NCBI GenBank assembly: GCA_011800805.1
Contig: MPNW01000101.1
Location: 218,826 to 282,825 of the forward strand
Direction: 5' to 3'
DNA length: 64,000 nt
Source of the DNA: Hirudo medicinalis
Taxonomy: Eukaryota; Annelida; Clitellata; Hirudinida; Hirudinidae
This document shows positions 22,201 through 36,400 of this stretch, one piece after another (positions within the stretch are counted from its first letter, which is position 1; each line of letters starts with the position of its first letter). Under the pieces are notes generated by a model. The model was not told the DNA's origin. It searched no databases and saw only the letters and a list, made by a program, of their open reading frames with translations. The position numbers and the translations under genes were made by a program.

Positions 22201-25200
22201 GCTAAGGACTTATTGGGACAGAGACTTGAGTGAATGCATCATCAAGCAAACAACTGCACAGTTCCAATATGGCTATGAATACCTTGGGAACAATGGACGA
22301 CTGGTTGTCACACCTATCACGGAGAGGTTTAATATAAATAATTTTATCATTGTCTGCAAAAAATGTCTGCAAAATGTCTGCAACTTTTTCAAATTTTACA
22401 ACACCATTTTATTGAGTCATTACTCATTGTGTTATTATTGGTTTAGGTGGATGGCAAAGGATGAATGATGTTCATGGTTCATACTTATTACAAGCATCAT
22501 CATCATCATCATCAATATGTACTAAAATGTGAAAATGCCTCTACAGGTGCTACATAACGCTAACAACAGCCCTTTTCAAGCACAAAGGAGGTTCTCCGAG
22601 GGGTCTCACGGGCTCAGGGAAAACTGAGACCGTGAAGGATCTCGGGAAAGCGCTCGGAGTTTATGTCGTCGTCGTCAATTGTTCGGAAAATGTTGATTTC
22701 AAATCAATGAGTCGAACATTTTCAGGCCTTGCACAGGTTTGTTTATTCATCGAATATTTTCTTTATGTTTCATTGTTTCTGCATTACTCTCTACATTGGC
22801 AGATAAAAAATTGTTCAAACTTTTATATATGTATGATCAAATTGAATGCCACCATTTACAATAGAAATGCCAACAATAAATCTGATTTGCAGGCAGGAGT
22901 TTGGGGATGTTTTGATGAGTTTAATAGAATGAGCATTGAAGTGCTATCAGTGGTAGCTCAACAAGTATTTTCAATTCTTTCTGCTCTTGCCTCGGGATTC
23001 CAAAAGTTTACATTTGAGGGTCAAGAGATCAAACTTGAACCTCTATGTGGTATTTTTGCCACCATGAACATTGGTTTGTTACTCTCCTTTTTAACTTTAG
23101 TTATTGATTTAAAATTACGTAAAGATTTGAATGCATAATTACCTGGGTCACTGGCATTAAATTAAATTGCTAACACAAATATACACATATTTAAATGCAC
23201 AAAAAAATTGGATAAACTAATAAGATGCTATGAAGTATAATATTATTTTAAAATCAAGTATCATGGTTGAAATTACAAATTATATTAATAATTTAATATT
23301 GCAACATGACTTCATTTTAATATATTAATCATTCTTAATATGCATATCATTACACTACTATGCAGTGCATTGGTAATATCATTCATTCTCAACTTGAGGT
23401 TTGTATTTGTATTTAGCTGATCTTTTGAGTGCCTTATGTATCTGAATAGGATGTGAAGGCACTTTTTAATTGTTCTGCCATTTATACAGCACCCCTGCCC
23501 TACCCAGGCACTCCCTGGCAGTGCAAGCTGGGTTGCAAACAACAAATGCAAATGATGCATTACAACTGTTGCTGCATGCAACCCATTCAGCCGACCTGCA
23601 CATCCTGGTGTCAAATTAAAGCAAATTGAAACAGGATGGTTCAGTATAAAATAATTTCTGGGGCACCATGTGAAAATGGATATCTCTTGTCAGGGAGAGT
23701 AATGAGGCTGATTGATGGGAAGAAATGCTGAAAGTGGTCCAGAAGTGGAATATTCCACTATGATGTTGAGTTGTTGAAACATTGAGACTGATCAGAGATG
23801 ATTTGGTGAAGGTCTGAGAGATTGGATTATATGGTAAAAAGAACATGTACTATGTGTTTGGAATTTGATGCCATCTTAAGTGATGTGCTGGCAAGTGAGA
23901 AGTTACTATAAGTCAGGCCATTGACAATGATTCTTGAGAGTTATCCTTGAAAGTTGAGACTTCACTTTATCTACTTTTGTAGATAAACCTTTGCATGTTG
24001 ATATATGCTATATATCATGAAGTGCTCCGTTATTGTACAATGCATTAGGCAAATGGCTTGTAAGGCTCAGAAAAGAGCTGACATCATCTAACCTTACCTC
24101 AGCAAACTCTTCAACTACACTTTAATTGGCTAAATTTCCATCTTACTTCATTAATTTATTATTTTTGAGAGACATTAGTGCATTAGGAATTGCATTCTTA
24201 AACTTTACCTTGTCTCAATTTATTGATTTTCCTCAGTACCTTAGGGTGATTCTCTTCTTCTTTCTGTCATGAAAAAAAATTAAAGCAAAACTAGCTGACC
24301 AATAATAATTTTACGAAACCGACTTTATTGATATTCAGGTTGTTTTGGCTGTACTGAATTACCTGACAATCTGAAGGCAATGTTTCGTCCCATTTCACTA
24401 ACGGCACCCGACACAAGCATGATTGCAGAAGTTATTTTATATGTTGAAGGATTTAGTAACACCAAGGTCTTCACAAAAATTTCTTTTCCTTAAGTGAAAT
24501 TCTTTACCCTGAGAAAATTATTAACTTAATGTGCTCAGGTGTTCGCAAAGAAACTTTTCACTTTGCATTCACTGGCTCAGCAACAACTATCAAGACAGGA
24601 ACATTATGATTTTGGTCTCAGAACATTGCTTTCTGTTCTCAAATATGCTGGGAAAAAGAGAAGACTGCTTCCTAATCTGTCTGATGAAGAGGTGTAATTT
24701 GTTGCTAGATTTTTATTTTAAAACTTTAAAATGTTACTTTGAATTACTGTTTCTAAGATACTGGTCTATTCTGTAAATGAAATGATTCATGCCAAACTGG
24801 TATCTGCCGATCTGCCGCTCTTTAGGGGGATCACGTCCGACCTATTTCCCGGTGTTGAAATTCCTATCCTAGAAAATCTCAAGGTAAATATATGCTACTG
24901 GAACAATTTATAAAATTCTGATTGATGAGAACAAAATGAGACATGCTTTAAGATCTGAAAAGGGAAGTAATTATTTTGTGAAAGAAAACTCTTTTTTATT
25001 CAAAACTGAAATAATAACTTCATTTAATGGCTATTTGAAGTTGGGATATTAAATTATATCGCTAGTGGTCCGTACACGATGTCAATTTAAGTTGAATTTT
25101 CTGTGTTATTTCAAGCAGGAATTTAATTTTTTAATTTTTTTCCATGATGCATGTCTAATAACTTTTAACAGTTGATTAAAACTGTGTTGTTAGGTGATTA

Positions 25201-27436
25201 AATTTTCATTTCAACTCTTTTTATCTATGAGAATGAAACATATGAATATTGTGTTGATATAGAAACAAATGCTTTAAATTGGATTTTCAAGAATGGTCAA
25301 TAATTTCCTTCATTCCATGTCTGGATCATCTAACTTGCTTATGTTTCTCGCGATGATTTGCAGTTCAAGGCAGCTGTGGATTTGCAAATCCTTTTGATGG
25401 GACTTCAGCCAATAAAATACCTGGAAGCAAAAGTCTCACAAATTTATGAAACCATGAATGCCTCACAAGTTGGAATGCTAGTTGGAAATACAATGTCTGG
25501 CAAGACAACAGCCTGGAAAGTTCTACAGGCTTCTTGCTGTGCCCTTGCCAAGGAAGGAGAAACAGGCTTTCAACTTGTTAAGGTTTCAACTGCTACTCAT
25601 AGTATAGAATGTTTGTGCATTATGTATGTGATTTTAAATAAATAATTAATAGTTAGCTAATAAAAATTGAGTAAGTAGATAGTGAATATTTAAATCTACA
25701 GCAAATGTTAAGCATCAATGGCTTAAATCAGTGCTTTCCAAGCCTGTCTGTGGCTGCATACAAATTTTCTTTGAAGTGGAAAGTCATTTGGCGCCTCTGA
25801 CGCTATGCAAATGGCGCATTATAAATTAACTATTATTATTATTATTATTATTTGAAAAAGCTTGTTGCTTACAAGATTGTACAGGTTGAGAATTATTAAC
25901 TATATCATGCAATATTAAACATATTACACCAAGGTTTGATTAAATAATACTATGGAATAATTAAAATAATAACATGTTAGAGTTCATTTAAAATGGGTTG
26001 TTTGGTTTTGAATTTAACTGGCAATGTTTGCTTTTAATTTCCACTTAATCATCATTAACCACAACTTTCAAAGTGTTCTGTAATGAAATAATGTTTCTTT
26101 CTTGATCTCATCTTTGTAATAATGTTACATCAAAAAGTACTTTGGTGGTGGTGATGGTGATGATGATGGTGGTGATGATGATGACGACGATGATGACGAT
26201 GACGACGACGACGACGACGATGATGATGCACAAACTGTTGAAATGCAACTTAACAACTTCATAACCAACACATGAATTCTGAATTTCAACTAAAATCCAG
26301 TTCAACTCTATAAATATCTTACAATAACAGCAGTCAATTGAACTTGACATTCACAGTCACTTTTCAGATTCTTTTTTAAAAAGCAACTTTGTCTTCTCTT
26401 ACCTTTGAACCATCAAATAAAGTTTGCAAAAGCTGCATGCACTTGTGATGTCTCAGTAAGTTGCAAACATCTCCATAACAGAGCAAGAATTCTGCTCGTC
26501 GTACACATTGGCTTTTTATTTTAATTTAAGTCCTCCATGGAGTTTTATATTTATAGTTTTGCATTTGATTTAAAGCGGCAATTACGAACGGAATCTTTGC
26601 AGTACTAAATAACTTATGCCACATTTTGTATAAATTGCAAACTTACTTCGACCTCTGCTGGGTCAGTTAAAATCAGCTACCAGGATATGGGTTGGACAGC
26701 GCTGGTTTAATTAATCAATTGGCTCGAGTCAAGATTATGTATGTATTAGATTGGCCTTGTGAGAGGGTAACTTCAATTGAACATTGCAAGATTTTAATGG
26801 TAATTAATTGCTTCAAAGGACTACCCAATCAATCCTAAAGCATTCTCAATATCAAAATTGTATGGCAAATATGACTTGGTTAAAGGAAAGTGGTCAGATG
26901 GCATTGTACCAAGCATAATGAGATCAATTTGCTCAGGTTAATAGCACTCATTGTTAGCACTCAATCCAATTAGTTAATTATTGGTGATTATTAATGATAC
27001 ATTGATGATTTTAAAAATTGAAAGAATATTTAATCAGTTAAACATCTTGATTAAGATGAGAAGTTAGATGACAAGTGGTTGATATTTGATGGACCTGTTG
27101 ATTCTTTGTGGACAGAAAGCATGAATTCACTCATAGATGACAGCAAAATTCTTACACTCACTAATGGAGAAAGGATCACATTGTCAGAACAGGTAGAAAC
27201 ATTAACATTTTTTTGTAATTTTGCAAGGAATATAAAAATTATTGTGACATCTGCCAGGTCATTATACTGTTTGAAGTCAATGATTTGGTCAACTCATCCC
27301 CTGCAATTGTGTCGAGGTGTGGAGTCATTTATTTTGAATGCAAGGAACTTGGTTGGCAGCCCTATGTGACTTCATGGCTTGCAAAAAAAAACGAAAAGGT
27401 TAGGTTGCGTTACAATGTATTACCATATCAATTAAC

Positions 27437-27476
<40 letters not shown>

Positions 27477-30400
27477 GTTGTTGTTGTTGTTATTACTAAC
27501 TATTATTATTATTGTTATTATCATCATTATCATCATTATTAATATTATTGTTATTATTTTATTTTATTTTTTTTTTATCTTTCATTAGCCCAGCCAAACA
27601 AAACATTACAAACATGTTTAAGAAATTGTAAATTTTTTGGTTCACACATGGGTCTGGGAGATCCCATCAGACTGTAGAGAAAGGACAGCAAATCATTCCT
27701 ATCAATTTATGTACACCAACAAAATGTGATAATATCTTCTGCCTTTGAAAGCATTAATCTTGAAGGTTCACCATATCTTGTATGTCTCATGCATGGTTTT
27801 AATGGAGGTCCTCCTTGAAACTCTAAATCTCCTCCAAAATTTCTGTGATTCTTCAGAGATCACTCCCCTCCAGTTTCGACTGAGAGCCATGACTATTCCT
27901 TTCTGCTTTTGAGGTTCTGATGCTGGACTGTTTTCTTTCATCCCTTAGTGGATTCCCGGCAAGTCATATTTTGACACCTTGGAAAGATGAATTTTATCCA
28001 AGTCAGCAGTATCTGATCCCACAGCCACATCACACACAAATCTGGAATTAGGGTGCCTTCAATAGTAGGGATTCTGGCTTCAATTCTGGTGATGAGCCCC
28101 ATTACATTCAATTTCCTTGCCAACATCTCTACTAAAGAGTTATGTCTGACACGATGAGGGCCATCAGTACTGCGACAGCGTTGTACGATGTGGCCCAATG
28201 ACTCATTAGCTCGGTAACCGGCAGAGCAGATGGTATCGACGAATGGTTTGTATCTTGATTTTCGCAGTCTGTTTTCTAAGACTGTGGCTCTAACCTTTAC
28301 AGATTTCAGCTATTGATCTGACACCATTCTGTCAACTCCATCAGTTAGCCACTCGCTTGGTCCAATGGCATTGGAAAAAGACCTGAGTCCACATCCGTCT
28401 ACTATTTTGTACAGTGCTGTTGCTGTTGCTTTGCATAATGTTTTGGCATTACGAGCTTCTGGGATGCCATACCTTTTGACCTCTTCCATCACCGTGGTTC
28501 CCCCTCCAAGTACGTCCAGCATAAACTGGTCTCCATTCTCTTTAGCCTGTTTTAGGACTTGTGACATGTGATGAATTCTTCTACTCAGAATCCATTTCCT
28601 TAGTTGAAAGATTTCGAGGCCCCTAGTCAGACTGCAGCATGCAGGAATGCATTTGGAATATCCTTCGGAAAATGTTTTAATGTTTCAAATGGAATGACAA
28701 AAAGATATTTTTATGTATATGTCACAAATTTTGAAAAATAATAATTATTGATATTATTATTAATGACGTTATTATTAATTAATTAATATTATTATTATTA
28801 TTTCAAATTAATTAATTTTAATGTCTTTCATTCTTCATTGATAAACCTTCACAATATCCTTTAAATTAGGATTCAGTGCTCCAATTATTTAGTGCTTTAA
28901 CATAGGAAAATACCTTTGTTAATCTTTGAGCCTGTCTTGCAATTGGTCTGACTAAAAAAATGTCAGCTTACAATTGTACGTTTTCATATTTATCTCATTT
29001 TTCATATTTCTCATATTTGGTTATTATTTCATTTGTTATTACTGCATTTATTATTATTGCATTTATTATTATTGCATTTATTATTACTGCATTTATTATT
29101 ATTGCATTTGTAACTTGATAAGAAGGTTGGATTACTCTTCAAATATTAATGTGACAATGTTGGTTGGAAAGTAAACACAAGAATGGGTTCTTTGCAGGTT
29201 ATTGCAGATGAACTTCGGGCACTTTTTGACAAGTTCATTCCTAAGACGCAGCAATTTAAAGAGGCAAATTTATGCAAAGATATGACTCCCATGAGTGAGC
29301 TTGGTGCTGTTGTTTCTCTCTGCAACCTCTTTGATATATTGTATTCACAGGTATCATAATCATCACCTTCATGCATTTTATCATTTATTGATCTGTGCAA
29401 TTTTCTATCCTTTTTTGTTTATTTCAAGATGGACAGCTCGGATCAAGAAAGTTTGTCAAGACTCGTTGAATTGACATTTTTCTTCAGCTTGATTTGGTCG
29501 TTATGTGCAAGTGTTGATGAAGATGGCAGAAAGAAGTTGGATTCTTTCATAAGAGAAATTGAGGGGACCTTCCCAAACAAGGACAGTGTATATGAATACT
29601 ATATTGAAACAAAAAGCAAAACATGGAGTCACTGGGAAGAAAAACTCAAAAGTGGATGGAAATTCACTGCAAAGTAAATTTATTTCAGAGCTGATGTCAG
29701 AAACATCAGTTGTGTGAAATTTTCTTTAACATAATAATATGTAAATGCCATAAACAAATAAAAATATTTGTCTTACTCCTTGTATCTCCTAAGACCGAGG
29801 TAATGTTCACTTACGATAAAAAATCATTAGTCGTATTACTGAATGATATGTTTTTAAACAGGCAGCTATAACAAGCCTAATCTCTTATTGTAGTCTGCCT
29901 TTTCACAAAATAATTGTGCCGACGATTGACGTGGTCCGATATTCATTTCTGGTCGAAGCACTGCTGACCAACAAGATTCCTGTGCTTCTTATTGGACCTC
30001 GAGGAGGCAGCAAAACTGTGGTGGCTGAAGATGTCATAAACAAACTTAGATCTTCAAACTACAATAGCTTCAAAATCAATTTCTCTGCTAATGTACTCAT
30101 TTCATTTTTATTTCTAACTTGAGTGTCCATCCATTTGAAATTGTTTTCCTTGAGCACAGATTTCTGCCGACACCCTTCAAGACCTGATTGAAAGTCGATT
30201 GGAGAAGAAAATGAGAGGCATTTATTCACCTCTTATGGGCAAGAAGATGGTCCTCTTTATTGAGGATTTTAGCACTCCAGCCAAAGAACTCTATGGTGGT
30301 CGGCCCCCACTGGAATTCATCAGTTTTTGGATAAATTATGGATTCCTCTATGACAGAATGCACCAATCAAGGAAATATATAAAAGTGAGCTATTAAATAA

Positions 30401-33400
30401 AAATTTGTAATAATCCTCCAGTTTACACTCACATGCGCACATTTGTCATGTAGGATGTTGTGATGATGGCTGCCAGTGATCCTGCAGGAGGTGGTCGGCC
30501 AAGCATCATTCCAAGGCTGCAAAGCAAATTTCATGTTATTTCCATCCTTCTACCTCAAGTTCAGCATTTTCTACATTTTAAATATTGTATATTTTGGAAG
30601 TATTTTAGAAAAATTACTATCTTTTTCATTTTATGTACACTCCCCAGGACTCCCAAATTAAGAGAATTTTTAGCACAATGCTGTCTCACAAATTGCAAGA
30701 TTTTGAAGAAGATTTAAAATTATTGTCTGAGGCTTTTACTGTTGGTTCAATTGAGTTTCATAAAGCTATCTCTGCCAAACTTCTGCCAGTCCCTGCCAAA
30801 ATTCATTATACATTTAATGTGAAAGACATTTCAAGGGTTATAACAATAATGCATTCTTTAACATTTGAATTAATTATAATTATTTCTAACTATATAAAAA
30901 ATTTAGCTTGAATTCTGAACTGAACTTAAAAAATGAGTGATAAGTGAAATTAATTTGAAGGTTTTTGCTGGTCTCATGAGAATAAAGAAGAGCTACCATG
31001 AAAATAAAGGAATTTTGTGTCGACTTTGGATTCATGAATTGTTCAGGTTCAAATGAGAAAAGTTTCAATTAAATATCAACTGGTGAGTGACATTATAGGA
31101 TATTTTCAGAGTATACCACGACAGACTCATTTGTGATAAGGACAGAGAGATCTTTGTCAACATTTTGACAGAAAAACTCGGTAATATATTCGACATAACT
31201 TATCACAACATCTGCAAGGATAAAGTTCCTCCAATCTTCAGTTAGATATTTTTATTCATTTTGATGAATTTCAGGGGACTCTGTTTAATATGTAATACTT
31301 GTGTTGCAATGCACATTTTACAGGTGATCTTATGAATGAGGATCAGATTTATGAGGACCATCACAACACACAGGCATTAAGAGAGGCCATGAAGGAATGT
31401 CTCGAACAATACAACAACATTCCCTCAAGCATCTCCATGGATCTTGTGCTATTCAATTTTGCAGTTGAAAATGGTAAGCTGTTTTCTTTCACAGTTTCTT
31501 GGATCTTCAAGTAACCTGGGGCCATTGATTGGATTCAGTAACGAGGATCACTAGAGCCATGGGTCAGCCGCGCGGTCACATGATCCTCGTGGGTATCGGA
31601 GGCAGTGGAAAAAGAAGCCTCTCCAGATTAGCCACATATATTTGCAAATATGAAATATTAGAAGTCAAAATCTCCAAAAGCCATAAAGTTAAAAATTTCA
31701 GAAAAGGTTTTTTTAAATGAAATTTAAATTTGTGTGTCCTTTTAAACAGATATTCAATATATGATACAAGCCTCCTCAGTGTGATATTTTTAAGTTACAA
31801 AACTTGTTGGACCAAGTTTTTCCATTGCAAGAGCTGTTTTTATTGAAATACAAATTGAAATGTGATATAGATCCTTAGATCAGAAATAATTGCCAAGTTG
31901 AAATTACAAAATAGTATGAGTTACATTCATGTTTCAATCAAATAGCAAAATATTTCTTCATAATTTATATTAGATCTCCAGAAAGTCTACAACGTGGTGG
32001 GAGTGGAGAACAAAAAAATGGTACTTCTGCTGGGTGAAGCTGAGCTGATGGGGAGTGCTCTCATGGAGGATCTGGACTGCTTGCTGACCATTGGTGAAGT
32101 CCCAAACCTCATTAAATATGACAACATGTTGGAGGTTAGAATACTTCAAAATCACTAGCAATGATGCATAATTGTGCTAATGGAATTTTCAGGAGCAGTT
32201 GGCAGATAGCATGAGGAATGAAGGTATTGAGGTAAATCGACAGACAGCAATAGACTACCTGATTGAGAGGGCTCAGAACAATTTGCATGTCATTCTTTGC
32301 ATGTCACCTGTTGGAGAACATCTTAGGTGATTTATTTTATCATGTTTAGATCCAATATTTAACCAATTAATTACAGATTTTCAAATGGAAACAGATGAGA
32401 TTTGAATTACGTTGCTTTTAGGAAATTGATCAGAACATATCCATCACTGATCAGAGAAACAACCATTAATTGGTTGGGTGAGTGGCCACATGATGCACTC
32501 CTTGATGTCGCAGAGAAGTATTTTGATGCTCCTGAAATAAGCAAGGAATTGGAGGTTTGTACACTTATGAACAAAGTCGCTTTATTGACAATGTTCAGTA
32601 AAGGTCTTCAACTTTTATAGCCAAAGATAAGAACCAACTTAGTAAAGATGATTGCATTTATGCACACAACTGCAGTTTCCTTTGCTGCAAAATCTATTGA
32701 TGAACTGAGGATGTGTGCTTTTGTAACTCCTACAAACTATTTTGAATTCATTGAATGCTTCAAGATGTGAGTTACCATTATTTCATTTCAGCACTTTCTT
32801 GTTTTAGTTCGAGCAAAAGTCTTTGTTTATATTTTTGTGGGCAAAATTGTTTGTTATTTATTAATTCCAGGCTTCTCCAGGAGAAGAAGGAGGACATTCA
32901 GAGCAGTGAAATGAAGCTGAAGAATGGATTGTGGAAGATTGATGACACAAAATCAAAAGTGGAGGCCATGACAATTGAATTAGTTGATGCCAAGAGGAAT
33001 GTGGAAAAGTTTCAAAAACAGTGTGAAGAATACCTGGCCTCCATTGTCCAACAAAAGCGGGAGGCTGATGAACAGGCCAAGGTGGGCGTTCTTAGTAGCT
33101 GGATCCTTCTTTCCACTCTTCACTAAAACCTTTTCCAGTTAGAACAGTGCTGCTAGGATAAGATAGAATTTAATATTGAAAGATTTACAATGGTTTCTTT
33201 TATATTTGAGATTTTAATAAGAATTAAATGAGGTAGGCACTGATCTTAAAAGATTCCAATGTTTAGCCATTTGGTTTCAAGTTGGCTGGTCAATTTGGTA
33301 TCAAGGACCATAAGAATAAGAGTCAACCTGGGCATGTGTTTTGATGTGAGCCTATGTTGGAAAGTATGTGTGAAAGTGTCATCTATGATACATTCAAAAA

Positions 33401-36400
33401 GAAATGGTGGTTTCTAAAAGCTTTAGTTTGATTACTCTTTACTCTCTTTACTGGATTATTAAATGTATGTATTGAATAAATGGCCTTCCTCAATTTTGTG
33501 GACATGTTTGATATTTTTATAAAATTAATTATACAAATTACATTAATTTGTATATGTTTTGGTTTGTATGGTTGTTCTACTTTCTGTTTGCTCAAGTTGT
33601 TGTTTTTTTTCATTCACTTACTTGTATGTGAACGTTTGCAGTCAGTTGCTCAGAAGAGTGAGAAAATAGCTGAAGAGGAGTTGAAGTGTAGGAAAATGGC
33701 AGAAGTGGCACAGGCAGATCTTGCTGAAGCCCTTCCTGCTCTTGAGGAAGCCAAGAAGGTCTGAGTCACTATTATGTTTTGATGGGAACGCTGATAAATG
33801 TAATTTGTCATCTTTATTCCATTTCAATATTTTTGTGAGACAATTCATCTAAACTTTATTGACCTCAAAATTGTATGTAGAATGTACAGGATGATAACAT
33901 TAGGAATTGTATTATCTGCACTGTTGATTGACCTACATACAAGTTAGCTTTTCTGCAAGTGGTGCTAATGTTGTGCATCATTCCCAACCTAAATTTTTTG
34001 CTGCCAGTGCCCTTGGGAATAGCTTCCACATAACTGGTTAAATGTATTTGAAGCTACTGTGCTTATTACTATAACTATATTATTCCTATTACATTAATTT
34101 ATATTAACAACCTGAAAGCTGTTACTAAATTATAGTGATTGATTATATTTTAATGAAGGCTTTGGAAGCCTTAAATAAAAAAGACATCACTGAAATAAAG
34201 TCTTATGGGAAACCTCCTCTTTTGGTTGAGAAAGTCTTAGAAGCTGTCATGATCCTCAGAGGGAATGAACCTTCATGGACAGAAGCCAAAAAACAATTAG
34301 GTGCTTTGACTCTCTTAGTCTTATTATATTTCTAATCTTCTTGGTTGATGTCTTATTGAAAAGTTATATGTTATATGACATAATTAGGATGATTATTCAG
34401 GTGACCAGAACTTCATTAAGCAGCTCATCAACTTGGACCTCGATAACATTTCCGATCTTTGCCTCAAGAAGGTGTCTGGTTACTGCATCCAATCAGACTT
34501 TCAACCTGAGATTGTTGGTCGGGTCTCGACGGCTGCAAAATCTCTCTGCATGTGGGTGAGAGCTGTGGAACAATATGCCAAAATTTATAGGGTAGTTGAA
34601 CCAAAGAGACATAGGCTTAGAGTCGCAGAAACCCAGCTTAAAGAAAAAATGACTCTTCTGCAAGAAGCCAAAAACAAGCTTGCTGAAGTATGTAGATAAG
34701 ATATAACCATGTCTGCATTCTTTTCTCTCTATCAAAACTCATTTGACACAGGTGGAAGCAAAAATGGCAGAGCTGAAACTAATTTATGACAGCAACCTAC
34801 AAGCTAAAGAAGAATATCGAATAAAAGCAGAAATGATGGAAATCAAGCTGGAGAGAGCCTCTCAGCTTCTGGATGGATTGGCAGGTGAAAGGGAAAGATG
34901 GTCCACCACGGTTCAGGTTATTATTGCCTTTCATTTTTTCATGGTTGGCAATGAGCAGAAACATCTTTAATAGCAAAATATCTTTGTGGCTTCTAATGTA
35001 TGCTTATTTTAAATTGTTCCCCTATTATCCCATGATGCATTACTTAAGATGTTACTTGAAGTTTTAATTAATAAAAAATGATGATGATGATGACGATGAC
35101 GACGACTATGATGAATTGGTTAACCAACTATTTAGTTACAAGATTATCATGAAAATTTAAACCTCAGAATTCAACAATTTAATTTAATTGTTACTTGATT
35201 AGATTTAAATTTTCTGAATTGAAGGCACTGGAAGTACAAAATGAACTCTTGGTTGGAAACATCACCCTGGTCTCAGGCTTCATAACATACCTTGGACTCT
35301 TCGGTGGCAAGACGAGGAAAGAGATTTTCACAAAAACTTGGATACCCGAGGTGATTGCTTTCGTCATGTGAAAACACTGAGTATTTATGAACTTTGTCAT
35401 GATCAATATTAGTATCTTGGATAACTGATGAATTGTGTGGTTTGTTTAATTGAAAGTACACTTTTATGAGGAGTCTATGAATCATGTTTGTTGGAAATTA
35501 GAGTGTGCTGCATCTTCATTAGGCACAACATCTTGAGCTGCCCATAACACTGGATTTGAATCCAGTGCACTACTTGTGCGACCCAACCTTTGTCAGAGAT
35601 TGGATCCTTCAAGGTCTGCCAGGAGATGACTTTTCAACTCAAAATGGTCTCATCATGACAAAGAGCAGAAAATGGCCTCTTATTATCGACCCACAAGGTC
35701 AAGCCCAGAAATGGATCAAGAACATGGAATCTCCTAAGGTGATCATGCAGGGCGTTGGTTTGTTATGGGTACCTAATATTTTAATTTCGGTTTGATTGTT
35801 TGACATAAACATCTGTAAATAGATGTGTCATTAGTGATAAAAGTTGTGAACATAGCATTTGAATGTCTTTGTTTCAATATTTAGCAGTTGTTGCAAACAT
35901 CATTATTTTGATTCATAGGGACTCATAATAATTGATGCTCAAATGTCAGAGTGTCTGAAAACACTTGAAGCAGCAGTGCAGTTTGGATTGCCTGTCATGG
36001 TGGAAAATGTCCTCGAAGAGATTGAGGACAGTTTTGATCCACTTTTAAAGAAGTCAATTAAGAACAGAGGTCAGTCGATGGTCACGTGTGACCTCCATCA
36101 TGTGCATTTAAATTCTCATTACTTTTCTGTTTTATGTATTATGCATGTGTTATGTATTATTCATAGTATATTATTTTACTTTAAGTAATTTCATTCCTTG
36201 TAGTTTATTTAGCCAATCTTTTGAGTGCTTTATGTTTCTGAATAGGATTTAAAGCACTTTTTAATAATTCTACCATTTATATAGCACCCCTGGTGGTTCA
36301 GGCTGGGTTGTGTTTTATGAACATGATAAACTGCCAATACTGCTGCTTGATGGAACTCAGCTCATTGTACTAAACTGCATGCCAACTTCAATTTCATTTG

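Larger units (their letters stand above)
25364..29350 (+). other. DNAH2: DNAH2 exons 42-46: AAA2
   Basis: Exons: 25364-25582, 26819-26936, 27068-27192, 27258-27398, 29198-29350. Walker A is GNTMSGKT at 25484-25507. Exons 43-45 give [42 protein letters not shown] and [15 protein letters not shown], all characteristic of dynein AAA2. Intron 42 (1.2 kb) and intron 45 (1.8 kb) are enlarged by microsatellites and a retrotransposon fragment. Confidence 0.92.

Noticed and set aside
22632..23138. 168-codon plus-strand frame in AAA1
   Set aside because: Intron 37 happens to be open in frame; family alignment requires splicing from 22736 to 22893.
26108..26350. Minus-strand frame with long Ile/Val/Thr runs
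   Set aside because: Translated GAT/GAC/GGT microsatellite in DNAH2 intron 42.
28974..29174. Open frame encoding a Tyr/Cys/Ile repeat peptide
   Set aside because: It is only the translation of the 15-bp minisatellite, whose period is divisible by three, and it lies within a DNAH2 intron.
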